Below, one piece after another: positions 1 to 6,604 of a stretch of 33,032 nt of DNA. The notes beneath the pieces were generated by a model. It had not been told where the DNA came from. It worked only from the letters and a program-made list of their open reading frames with translations, and ran no database searches. The stretch lies in the IMG/VR virus record IMGVR_UViG_3300017744_000070, positions 1-33,032 of that record; one strand, written 5' to 3'. A program made the translations under genes and the position numbers. This stretch comes from a virus. How positions within the stretch are numbered: the stretch's first letter is position 1; the number at the start of each line of letters is the position of its first letter.

Positions 1-543
1 AAAGCAGTAAACCCGTTAATTAACGGATTTACAACTTTCACGTCAGGTGACAATGAAGCTTTAATGAGTACGACACACCCAACGATCGCTGGTACTGTAT
101 CAAACAGACTTGCAACAAATGCAGACTTAAACGAAACTTCATTGGAGTCTTCTCTTATAGAGATAGCTGCGATGACAGACGAAAGAGGTCTAAAAATTGC
201 AGCTACAGGAGTAAAAATGATTATTCCTTCTCAGCTTCAATTTACTGCCGAAAGATTGATGAAATCTGAAGGTAGAGTTGGAACGGCTGACAATGATATC
301 AACGCAGTAAGATCTATGGGAATGATTCCTCAAGGTTATAGAGTGAATAATTTCTTAACTGATCCAGATGCGTTTTTCATTATCACTGATGTACCGAATG
401 GAATGAAAATGTTCGTAAGAACACCGATTTCTACGGCTATGGAAGGTGACTTTGATACTGGCAACGTAAGATACAAAGCTAGAGAAAGATACGTATTTGG
501 CGTATCAGACTTTAGAGGTATCTTCGGAACACCAGGCGTTTAA
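1..543 (+). CDS. Major capsid protein, C-terminal part (5' end cut by window)
   Basis: The reading frame is open from base 1, so this is the last 180 codons of a longer gene. The protein would form the icosahedral shell. The stretch around IIPSQLQFTAERLMKS, the later DPDAFFI and the C-terminal RYVFGVSDFRGIFG resemble the C-terminal half of HK97-fold capsid proteins of the Mu gpT-like and marine-phage type, where a region of this kind forms the P-domain and A-domain. The first in-frame ATG (base 64) is internal, because coding continues upstream without a stop. A strong rho-independent terminator follows within 15 bases of the stop codon, as is usual for a highly expressed capsid gene. The family call rests on remembered motif similarity; no alignment was possible here. 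Confidence 0.8.
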   Translation, partial: KAVNPLINGFTTFTSGDNEALMSTTHPTIAGTVSNRLATNADLNETSLESSLIEIAAMTDERGLKIAATGVKMIIPSQLQFTAERLMKSEGRVGTADNDINAVRSMGMIPQGYRVNNFLTDPDAFFIITDVPNGMKMFVRTPISTAMEGDFDTGNVRYKARERYVFGVSDFRGIFGTPGV

Positions 544-556
544 TCAAATAATACTT

Positions 557-587
557 AAGGGGCGGCCTAAAAACCGCCCCTTTTTTT
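557..587 (+). terminator. Rho-independent terminator after the capsid gene
   Basis: A perfect 7-bp GC stem (GGGGCGG at 559-565 with CCGCCCC at 574-580) has an 8-base A-rich loop and is followed by seven T residues (581-587). Two flanking A-T pairs extend the stem. This is a textbook intrinsic terminator and the strongest one in the window. It probably lowers or ends transcription after the capsid gene, so the genes after it need read-through or their own promoter. Confidence 0.93.
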
Positions 588-601
588 ATGCACTAAGAAC
601 T

Positions 602-868
602 ATGAGAGACTTTAAGGTAATAATCATCGCATACGGATACAGAACAAGCTTTACAGTTAAAGCTGAAGACAAGGCTGAATCTATTGAAAACGCAATAGTT
701 GACAGACTTGGAGATTCTGATATAAAATGGGAAAACGGTGGATTTTATTCACTAACTAAAAAATGGATTACCTACGAGGAGGTCCTAGATGAGAACACTA
801 CAAGACCTATACAAAGCAAAAAGGTCCTTGGAGTTGAAGTGGGAACAGCACCATCTTCATTCGGGTAG
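602..868 (+). CDS. Small hypothetical phage protein (88 aa)
   Basis: This is an unrecognised small protein beginning MRDFKVIIIAYGYRTSF. The frame is open further upstream (to 497), but the in-frame ATG at 602 is preferred because everything before it lies in the capsid gene or the terminator. The first 60 or so residues look like ordinary coding sequence (KAEDKAESIENAIVDRLGD, then WENGGFY). The last 26 codons overlap the next gene in another frame and look less protein-like, so the overlapping tail may be incidental. No good ribosome binding site is visible before 602. Function unknown; the gene order (after the capsid, before decoration-like proteins) suggests a late gene. Confidence 0.55.
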   Translation: MRDFKVIIIAYGYRTSFTVKAEDKAESIENAIVDRLGDSDIKWENGGFYSLTKKWITYEEVLDENTTRPIQSKKVLGVEVGTAPSSFG

Positions 869-1004
869 ATATACACTCGATATGGTTCGGATTGACCATA
901 AAGTCAGAGCAGTCATCGCTGACATTAAGATGAAAGAAGCTGAGTTAGCACACCATGTTAACAAAGTTGACGACGCTGCCCCCAAAGTTTCAGTAGCCAC
1001 TTAA
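789..1004 (+). CDS. Small hypothetical protein, charged, helical (71 aa)
   Basis: The protein starts MRTLQDLYKAKRSLELKWEQ and is rich in Lys, Glu and Ala. It is probably all-helical with a coiled-coil-like middle (IDHKVRAVIADIKMKEAEL). A strong ribosome binding site, GAGGAGG at 776-782, sits six bases before the ATG and fixes this start. It overlaps the preceding gene by 80 bases in a different frame. It has no recognisable domain. By position it could be a small head or neck accessory protein, but this is only positional inference. Confidence 0.65.
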   Translation: MRTLQDLYKAKRSLELKWEQHHLHSGRYTLDMVRIDHKVRAVIADIKMKEAELAHHVNKVDDAAPKVSVAT

Positions 1005-1049
1005 ATAAAAAGCTACATCGCTGAAATCGTACTTTCTTGTAAGGCTCTC

Positions 1050-1078
1050 TTGCACTCTATCAAAATCTACTATATATC
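1050..1078 (+). promoter_or_regulatory. Possible sigma70-type promoter for structural genes
   Basis: TTGCAC (1050-1055) and TATATC (1073-1078) are separated by 17 bases, in the 159-base spacer between the small gene ending at 1004 and the decoration-like gene at 1164. The -35 matches consensus at four of six positions and the -10 is AT-rich and only partial. A fresh promoter here would make sense after the terminator at 557-587. The call is weak because AT-rich phage DNA gives many chance matches. Confidence 0.3.
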
Positions 1079-1100
1079 TAAATCACTATACAATTAATTA

Positions 1101-1141
1101 GAACATAGACGCGTATAGTCGACGGCCTAGAGACTATGTTC
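1101..1141 (+). repeat. Inverted repeat upstream of the gene at 1164
   Basis: GAACATAG (1101-1108) and CTATGTTC (1134-1141) are perfect 8-base inverted repeats around a 25-base, GC-richer loop that holds GTCGAC. An alternative inner pairing, TAGTC (1116-1120) with GACTA (1132-1136), would compete with the outer stem. No T run follows, so it is not a terminator. The ribosome binding site AGGAGG (1150-1155) lies just downstream. It could be an mRNA leader structure or an operator. Confidence 0.5.
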
Positions 1142-1163
1142 GGAAAACTAGGAGGATATAATT

Positions 1164-1706
1164 ATGGCAAATACTACGTTCAATGGACCAGTACGATCGG
1201 AAAACGGTTTTATTGGTGCAACAAAAAACACCGACACTGGTGTCTTCACAAATGTGTTCGCAATCAGTTCAACAGGTGCGTACACTGGAACTAAACTAGT
1301 AGCTCAAGGAACTGCTGATGTAGTCGTAGCGGCAACTGCTGGAATAACTGAGGTTGAATTTTCTCAACCTAATAATTCCATCATTACTTCTATCGATATC
1401 GTTTGTACATCTGCACCAACTTTAACAGGTGCTGGTGACATTGGTTTCAAAGTTGGAACTGCAACAGGCGGAGCGCAATTAGTTGCGGCTGTGACTGATG
1501 CTATATTAGATGGAGGAACAACTGTTCCTGCAGGAGCTGGTTACAATTTAACGTTGATCAATACAACAGGTACATCAACAAAAACTGTTTCTCCAGCGGC
1601 TAACGTTTCAGGGGCAGCAAGAAGTATATTCTGCCAAATTTCAAATACTGTAAACGCATCAGCAAGCGGTAACATGAGATTTATTATAAACGTACAACAG
1701 TTTTAA
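1164..1706 (+). CDS. Probable head decoration or other small virion protein (180 aa)
   Basis: This Ala/Thr/Gly-rich, beta-type protein starts MANTTFNGPVRSENGF. It has low charge, no cysteine cluster and no membrane segment. Its composition and its position directly after the capsid block fit a capsid decoration or other abundant virion protein. The middle (DIGFKVGTATGGAQLVAAVTD) resembles small beta-sandwich virion proteins of marine phages, remembered only as a type. AGGAGG at 1150-1155 lies eight bases before the ATG, one of the best ribosome binding sites in the window, which suggests high expression. It could instead be a fibre-like or head-fibre protein. Confidence 0.55.
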   Translation: MANTTFNGPVRSENGFIGATKNTDTGVFTNVFAISSTGAYTGTKLVAQGTADVVVAATAGITEVEFSQPNNSIITSIDIVCTSAPTLTGAGDIGFKVGTATGGAQLVAAVTDAILDGGTTVPAGAGYNLTLINTTGTSTKTVSPAANVSGAARSIFCQISNTVNASASGNMRFIINVQQF

Positions 1707-1718
1707 TAGATTAATTAT

Positions 1719-1770
1719 CTTGGTGGGAAAATTTGAGACATTGTTGAAGATGATCTTGATACCCACCGAG
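1719..1770 (+). repeat. Hairpin in the leader of the gene at 1793
   Basis: CTTGGTGGG (1719-1727) pairs with CCCACCGAG (1762-1770): eight Watson-Crick pairs and one G-T pair, with a 34-base loop. A small inner stem AAGA/TCTT is possible at 1747-1757. No T run follows, so termination is unlikely. The ribosome binding site AAAGGAG lies about 11 bases after the stem. It could be an mRNA stabiliser, a processing site or a translation control element. Confidence 0.5.
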
Positions 1771-1792
1771 ACCAAAAATAAAAGGAGAAAAT

Positions 1793-2101
1793 ATGTATCA
1801 AGCTGATATAGCGAACACAAACGTAACTACTGAGAATAAAACTGTTGTTGCAGGAAGAGCGAGAGCTTATGGCGTTGTATTAAATACAACAGGAGCTTCA
1901 GGAGACTTTCATTTAAAAGATGGCGGATCTTCAGGAACTGTAAAATTTAAATACAAAACTACAGGCACAGCTACAACTACGCTACCAATTGTTATTAATT
2001 TTCCACAACCAATTCTGTTTACTTCAGATTTGACAGTGGCGTTTGTAACGGAACATGTAACTGTTTGCTCTATATTTCATAGTGGCGGAAATAATACGTA
2101 G
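1793..2101 (+). CDS. Small virion-type hypothetical protein (102 aa)
   Basis: The protein is short, beta-rich and Thr/Val-rich, beginning MYQADIANTNVTTENK. It has the general look of small phage structural proteins that report on receptor or head surfaces: VVAGRARAYGVVLNTTG, then alternating hydrophobic strands to the end. A similar layout (leading strand, 'NSRAIVKSLLV'-type strand, short acidic loop) is seen in the small protein at 18135, so the two may be distant relatives. It is preceded by AAAGGAG and a leader hairpin. Its stop codon overlaps the AGGAGG-type binding site of the next gene, suggesting coupled translation. Function unknown. Confidence 0.5.
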   Translation: MYQADIANTNVTTENKTVVAGRARAYGVVLNTTGASGDFHLKDGGSSGTVKFKYKTTGTATTTLPIVINFPQPILFTSDLTVAFVTEHVTVCSIFHSGGNNT

Positions 2102-2112
2102 GAGGCTAAATT

Positions 2113-3054
2113 ATGCCAAATACTACTTCAGGCACTAATGTTTTTGAGAAAACATTTTATATAGATGAGATAATTGAAGAGTCTTATAATCGAATAGGAC
2201 AATTCGATATGAGCGGTTATAATTTAAAAACTGCTCGAAGATCTCTTAATATTCTATTTTCTGAATGGGGAAATAGAGGTCTTCATTATTGGGAAGTGGC
2301 AAATACAAATATCACTTTGGTAAATGGAACTAGCGAATATGTTTTGTTTAGATCCACGGGCGATGGTAACTCAAACGGTGTAACTACTACCTTATCCGCA
2401 GCCATTACTACTACATCACAAACCACAGGAATTACATTAGCTTCAAAAACAGGAATGCCAACTTCAGGTACAATTAATGTTGGTTCTGAAAATATTAGTT
2501 ACACAGGATTTAATAGTTTAGAATTAACAGGAGTTGCAAGAGGAGCCAACGGAACAACAGCTGCCACTCACAGTAACGGAGCAGCCGTTACTAATTTTGT
2601 AAATGGCGCTGCTGAAATTTTAGAAATGTCTTATAGAAATGCATCTAATGTTGATGCACCTTTAGAAAAAATATCTAGATCTCAATATCAGGCCCTATCT
2701 AATAAAACTTCAACAGGTCAACCATCACAATATTATATTCAAAGATTAATAGATAGAATTATAATTAGATTATATTTAACACCTAGTAATACTGAAAATG
2801 GAAATGTAATTAATTTTTGGTATGAACAAAGAATACAAGATTCAGGTGCTTACACTAATGCAACAAACGTCCCTTATAGATTCGTTCCATGTATGTGTGC
2901 AGGATTAGCTTATTATTTAAGTTTAAAATATGCACCAGAAAAAACACAAAACTTAAAACTATTGTATGAGGATGAGTTGAGTAGAGCTTTGGAAGAAGAT
3001 GGTTCGTCTACAAGTACGTACATTTCTCCTAAAACTTACTACCCAACAACTTAA
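2113..3054 (+). CDS. Head-to-tail adaptor / P22 gp4-like protein with inserted beta domain
   Basis: The N-terminal segment, residues 14-60 (FYIDEIIEESYNRIG, then ARRSLNILFSEWGNRGLHYW), resembles the helical start of gp4/gp11-type head-completion adaptors, which plug the portal and join it to the tail. Residues about 91-165 form a Thr/Gly-rich insertion containing INVGSENISYTG and LTGVARG followed by a His-Ser-x-Gly motif. The same insertion type recurs in the next gene. The C-terminal part (about 195-313) returns to a helical adaptor-like pattern with VPYRFVPCMCAGLAYYLSLKYAPE. The ATG has GGAGG upstream overlapping the prior stop. The adaptor call is family-style recognition, so the exact family is uncertain. 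Confidence 0.6.
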   Translation: MPNTTSGTNVFEKTFYIDEIIEESYNRIGQFDMSGYNLKTARRSLNILFSEWGNRGLHYWEVANTNITLVNGTSEYVLFRSTGDGNSNGVTTTLSAAITTTSQTTGITLASKTGMPTSGTINVGSENISYTGFNSLELTGVARGANGTTAATHSNGAAVTNFVNGAAEILEMSYRNASNVDAPLEKISRSQYQALSNKTSTGQPSQYYIQRLIDRIIIRLYLTPSNTENGNVINFWYEQRIQDSGAYTNATNVPYRFVPCMCAGLAYYLSLKYAPEKTQNLKLLYEDELSRALEEDGSSTSTYISPKTYYPTT

Positions 3055-3056
3055 TT

Positions 3057-3869
3057 ATGAGTAATTTATCAAAAGGAAAATACGCATTATTTATTTCTGA
3101 TAGATCAGGATTAGCTTTTCCTTATCGAGAAATGGTAAGAGAATGGAATGGTGCTAGAGTTCATACTTCTGAGTTTGAACCTAAACAACCACAATTAGAT
3201 CCTAAACCTTACACAGCAGATCCTCAAGGTTTACCTCATCCAAGACCTGCAAGAGTAGAACCTCCAACTGTAGATTTTTTAAACGATGATCCTTTCACAA
3301 CTATTGGATCTTCAACTTTAGTTACTGTAGCTCAAACAAACAGCACAATGTTAACAGATGATGCTGTAAGATTTCAAGCAGTTAAAAGTCCTGTCGGAGG
3401 AGTTACAACAAACACCTTACAATTAGGAACAACATTAAACGGAGATATTACAACAACAGCTAATACAATAATTTTAAATGACGCTTCTATTTTTCCAACT
3501 TCAGGATTTGTGGTGATTGAAAAAGTTCATGCTCAAGACGGTACAATTGATGCCGGAAGAATTGAAGATGAAACTGTTCAGTACACAGGAGTTTCAGGAA
3601 ACAGTTTAACAGGCTGTGTTAGAGGGACAGCTGCTCCGTTTAGAGGAAAAACTCCACCAAACACGACAGCTAGAACTCATTCAAGTGGAGCTAAAGTTTT
3701 TGGAAGCTATAAAATAACAATGATTGAGACTTCTATTCCTTACACAGGACAGCCATCAACTTTACCTAGAACCAATAGTTTTACTTTCAATTTAAAATCT
3801 AATGCAATATCAACAGAAACGGGAGGCGGTCTTGAAGTTTTGGTAGGACCTGTTAATGTAAGAGCATGA
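3057..3869 (+). CDS. Hypothetical virion protein with the shared beta domain (270 aa)
   Basis: The N-terminal 80 residues carry a conserved-looking marine-phage module: LFISDRSGLAFPYREMV, EWNG, then EFEPKQPQL and a Pro-rich stretch, ending DDPFTT. Residues about 129-216 hold a beta domain (FPTSGFVVIEKV, DETVQYTGVSGNSLTGCVRG, then THSSGAKV) very like the insertion in the preceding adaptor gene. The C-terminus (ISTETGGGLEVLVGPVNVRA) is beta-type. It starts two bases after the previous stop and its end overlaps the next gene by four bases (ATGA), so translation is probably coupled. It lies between two adaptor-like proteins, so a neck or tail role is likely; the biochemical function is unknown. 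Confidence 0.55.
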   Translation: MSNLSKGKYALFISDRSGLAFPYREMVREWNGARVHTSEFEPKQPQLDPKPYTADPQGLPHPRPARVEPPTVDFLNDDPFTTIGSSTLVTVAQTNSTMLTDDAVRFQAVKSPVGGVTTNTLQLGTTLNGDITTTANTIILNDASIFPTSGFVVIEKVHAQDGTIDAGRIEDETVQYTGVSGNSLTGCVRGTAAPFRGKTPPNTTARTHSSGAKVFGSYKITMIETSIPYTGQPSTLPRTNSFTFNLKSNAISTETGGGLEVLVGPVNVRA

Positions 3870-4519
3870 CATACGATGAATTAAAAACAAAAATTAGAGA
3901 CTACACAGAAGTAGACAGTAATGTTTTTACTGATACTATTATAAATGGTTTCATTGAAGATGCTGAATTTAGACTACTTAGAGAAGTTGATTCTGATAAT
4001 AATAGATTTTATGCTACAGCTACTTTGACTGTAAATCAGAGATATGTTCAAACTCCCGATGATCTTTTAATAGTTAGATCTGCTCAAATTGTTGATGCAA
4101 CAGGTGTAGGAGCAGGCACGGAAAGAGACTTCCTAGACTACAGAGATACCAATTTTATGGCAGAATATAACAAATCTGATGCTACAGGAGTTCCTAAATA
4201 CTACAGCTATTGGGATGAAAACCATTTAGTTTTTGCTCCGGTCCCTAATGCTACTTACACAATTCAATTAAATTATATCTTGAAACCACAAGGATTATCT
4301 AGTACAAATGCTACTACATACCTAAGTCAAAAATTTCCCAACGGCTTATTGTATGCTTGCCTGGTAGAGGCATATGGATTTTTGAAAGGTCCACTTGACA
4401 TGCTCCAACATTATGATAAAAAATACGTTGAAGCAGTTAAAGGATTCTCAATCGAGCAAATGGGAAGACGAAGACGAGATGAATATCAAAGTGGTGTTCC
4501 TCGAATTGGAAAACAATAA
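3866..4519 (+). CDS. Phage adaptor / tail tubular A-like protein (217 aa)
   Basis: The start MTYDELKTKIRDYTEVDSNVFTD is typical of the adaptor family seen in SU10-like and T7 gp11-like phages. These proteins form a ring beneath the portal that joins the head to the short tail. Other family-like traits are FIEDAEFRLLREVD, a beta block with TPDDLLIVRSAQI, YYSYWDENHLVFAPVP, and a C-terminal helix (LLYACLVEAYGFLKGP) before a basic RRRR-containing tail. Length is normal for the group. The ATG overlaps the preceding stop codon as ATGA. With the gp4-like protein at 2113 it makes a two-component neck, which supports a podovirus-type virion. Confidence 0.7.
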   Translation: MTYDELKTKIRDYTEVDSNVFTDTIINGFIEDAEFRLLREVDSDNNRFYATATLTVNQRYVQTPDDLLIVRSAQIVDATGVGAGTERDFLDYRDTNFMAEYNKSDATGVPKYYSYWDENHLVFAPVPNATYTIQLNYILKPQGLSSTNATTYLSQKFPNGLLYACLVEAYGFLKGPLDMLQHYDKKYVEAVKGFSIEQMGRRRRDEYQSGVPRIGKQ

Positions 4520-4527
4520 GGAGTTTT

Positions 4528-4977
4528 ATGGCAATAACACAAGCAGTATGTAGCAGTTTTAAAAAAGAACTTTTAGATGGAGATCATAGTTTTTCACAAT
4601 CAGGTGGAGACACTTTTAAACTAGCACTTTACACATCTTCAGCAACTTTAAATGCAAACACAGCAACCTACACAACAACGCAAGAAGTTGGTGCTTCAGG
4701 CACTTACGCAGCAGGCGGTAAAGCATTAGTTAACACTGGAACTTCAGTGGCTTCAGCAGTAGCGATAACTGATTTTGCTGATTTATCTTTCACGGGTGCA
4801 ACTATTACAGCAAGAGGTGCATTAATCTACAACACAACTATGGGGTCAGGTTCTAATACAACAGACGCTGTAGTAGTTTTAGATTTTGGTAGCGATAAAA
4901 CTGCAACTTCAGGAACTTTTACAATTCAGTTCCCAGCATTCACAACAGCAGCAGCGATATTAAGAATATCCGGATAA
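4528..4977 (+). CDS. Small beta-rich structural protein (149 aa)
   Basis: The start MAITQAVCSSFKKELLDGDHSF, a Ser/Thr/Ala-rich beta body with LALYTSSATL, and an EVGASGTYAAGGKAL segment resemble a small virion protein widespread in marine phages and prophages, usually uncharacterised. It has low charge and no membrane segment. The AAGGAG binding site lies directly before the ATG. The stop codon (4975-4977) falls at the base of a hairpin that masks the start of the next gene, so translation of this gene probably controls the next one. A tail or fibre-attachment role is possible but unproven. Confidence 0.55.
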   Translation: MAITQAVCSSFKKELLDGDHSFSQSGGDTFKLALYTSSATLNANTATYTTTQEVGASGTYAAGGKALVNTGTSVASAVAITDFADLSFTGATITARGALIYNTTMGSGSNTTDAVVVLDFGSDKTATSGTFTIQFPAFTTAAAILRISG

Positions 4978-4994
4978 TAGGAGAAACCTCCTAT
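4977..4994 (+). promoter_or_regulatory. Hairpin masking ribosome binding site and start codon of the Trp-repeat fibre gene
   Basis: ATAGGAG (4977-4983) and CTCCTAT (4988-4994) form a perfect 7-bp stem with a four-base AAAC loop. The stem contains the AGGAG ribosome binding site (4979-4983) and the A and T of the ATG at 4993. The upstream gene stops at 4975-4977, at the foot of the stem. A ribosome finishing there would melt the hairpin and allow re-initiation, which is a classic arrangement for translational coupling. The pairing is read directly from the sequence; the regulatory role is inferred. Confidence 0.75.
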
Positions 4995-6570
4995 GGCGGA
5001 TAAAACTTACACAGTCACAGTCGCAACTGGAAATCGTTATCCGTCCGGTTCAGGCACCGGAAGCGTTTATTTTTTAGACGGTGTTCGTGATTTAGATATT
5101 ACGTGGACACAAGGTGCTACTTTAAAATTTAATCAAGACGATGCCACAAACGATGGCCATCCATTATTATTTACTACCGATTCATCAAATCCTAACTCTG
5201 GAAGAATAGAAACAGGAGTTGTTTATAATTTAGATGGATCATCTGTTCCTTATTCTTCTTACGCTAGTGGATCTTTTAATTCAGCAACAACTCGATATGT
5301 AGAAATTACACCTGCAAGCGCAACTGATTTTTATTATTATTGTTTTTATCATGGCATCGGCATGGGAGGAGAAGTTGATATTGTTAATGATGGATGGTCA
5401 TCTTTAAGTTGGAGTACGGGTAGTTGGGGTGATCAAGATAACGCTACACCTCAAGTAACAGGATTTCCATTAACTTCAAATTTAGCTAGTGTAACTATAG
5501 ACGCAACCGTAGAAGAAGGTTGGAGTAGAAGATTTTGGGGATCTGATCAATGGGGCGCAGCTACAAACACTGATGCATTTCCAAGTGGCATAGGTATGTC
5601 AGCTTCATTAGGAAGTGTAACTATTTCATCTCAAATAAATAAAGGTTGGGGTAGATTTGGTTGGAACGAAGCATCTTGGGGTAGTTTTGGAACTGCTCTA
5701 GCAACAGGTATAGGAATGTCCGCAAGCCTTGGATCTGTATCCATTACAACTCAAGTTAATACTGGTTGGGGAAGAAAAACTTGGGGAGCAGAAGGTTGGA
5801 ATACTAACGAAACAGAATTAAATGTAAATGTAACAGGTCAAGCCTTATCAGCAAGTTTAGGATCTGTAGCCACAACGACAGAAGTAAATATTGGTTGGGG
5901 TAGAACAGAATGGGGAGCTCAAGCATGGGGGTCTCCAAACGAAGCTGCAGCAATTACTGGATTTGGTTTATCAGCTTCTTTAGGTTCAGTATCTATAACA
6001 AGTGAAGTTAATACTGGTTGGGGTAGACAACAATGGGGAAGATTAGGTTGGGGTATACCTGGAACACTAGTCACTGGAAGTTTTGATTTAACTGCTAATC
6101 TTGGTTCAGTATCTGTAACAGCAGAAGTTAACACTGGTTGGGGCAGACAAACTTGGGGTCAAGGTTTATGGAATAATGACGGAAACGATAAAGCTGATTT
6201 AGTAGGATTTGGATTAACTTCAACTGTTGCTGATGTAGGAGTATCTACTGAAATTAACGTAGGTTGGGGAAGATCTACATGGGGTGCTTTAGACTGGGGT
6301 GGAATATCTGATTCTATACAAGTAGCACCTTCAGGAATAGGACTAACAGCGACTCTTGCAAGTGTTGTAGCTACACCAAATACTATTGCATCTCCTTCAG
6401 GAATAGCCTTGACAAGTGCACTTGGTAGTGTAAGTTTAACTGGAACGGGGACAGTAAGTTTAACAGGAAATAACTTGACAACGTCTACTGGATCGCTTAA
6501 TGCTTTAATCTGGGAAACCGTCAATACCGGCACAACCGCTACTTGGAAAGAGGTTGACACCGCAGCTTAA
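4993..6570 (+). CDS. Trp-rich tandem-repeat virion fibre with cupredoxin-like N-terminus (525 aa)
   Basis: Residues 1-130 look like a cupredoxin-like beta sandwich: His56 in NDGHPLLF, then YYYCFYHGIGMGG with Cys117, His120 and Met124, matching the His...Cys-x2-His-x(n)-Met layout of type-1 copper sites. Marine phage structural proteins often carry such domains; copper binding is not shown. Residues 134 to about 464 contain eight tandem repeats of 40-43 residues, each opening GWGRxxWGxxxWG (first ones degenerate) and followed by a strand such as SASLGSVSITTEVN. Starts are near residues 134, 176, 218, 258, 301, 342, 382 and 424. The C-terminus has partial repeats without the Trp block and ends LIWETVN, TATWKEVDTAA. 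It is probably an elongated tail or head fibre. Its start is masked by the hairpin at 4977-4994. Confidence 0.7.
   Translation: MADKTYTVTVATGNRYPSGSGTGSVYFLDGVRDLDITWTQGATLKFNQDDATNDGHPLLFTTDSSNPNSGRIETGVVYNLDGSSVPYSSYASGSFNSATTRYVEITPASATDFYYYCFYHGIGMGGEVDIVNDGWSSLSWSTGSWGDQDNATPQVTGFPLTSNLASVTIDATVEEGWSRRFWGSDQWGAATNTDAFPSGIGMSASLGSVTISSQINKGWGRFGWNEASWGSFGTALATGIGMSASLGSVSITTQVNTGWGRKTWGAEGWNTNETELNVNVTGQALSASLGSVATTTEVNIGWGRTEWGAQAWGSPNEAAAITGFGLSASLGSVSITSEVNTGWGRQQWGRLGWGIPGTLVTGSFDLTANLGSVSVTAEVNTGWGRQTWGQGLWNNDGNDKADLVGFGLTSTVADVGVSTEINVGWGRSTWGALDWGGISDSIQVAPSGIGLTATLASVVATPNTIASPSGIALTSALGSVSLTGTGTVSLTGNNLTTSTGSLNALIWETVNTGTTATWKEVDTAA
5392..6384 (+). repeat. Eight tandem coding repeats (about 120-129 bp each)
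   Basis: The repeat units begin with a codon run for Gly-Trp at about 5392, 5518, 5644, 5764, 5893, 6016, 6136 and 6262, giving spacings of 120-129 bases. They are conserved at the protein level (three Trp per unit plus the LGSV strand) but diverged at the DNA level, so they are old repeats kept by selection and not a recent slippage product. Confidence 0.85.
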
Positions 6571-6604
6571 ATTTAATAAAAATAACAAATCGGAGTAAAT
6601 AATT

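Noticed and set aside
497-601. Upstream extension of the gene at 602 into the capsid gene
   Set aside because: The extension would run through the capsid stop region and the terminator hairpin; the ATG at 602 is the only sensible start.
1005-1163. Possible tRNA or small RNA gene in the 159-base spacer
   Set aside because: No cloverleaf, anticodon arm or CCA end could be found; only the inverted repeat and a weak promoter are supported.
5392-6384. CRISPR-like array suggested by regular spacing
   Set aside because: The repeats are diverged at the DNA level, fully coding, and about 125 bases long with no separate spacers.
5919-6560. Minus-strand open frames under the Trp-repeat fibre
   Set aside because: They are antisense shadows of the repeat coding sequence and carry no domain or ribosome binding site.
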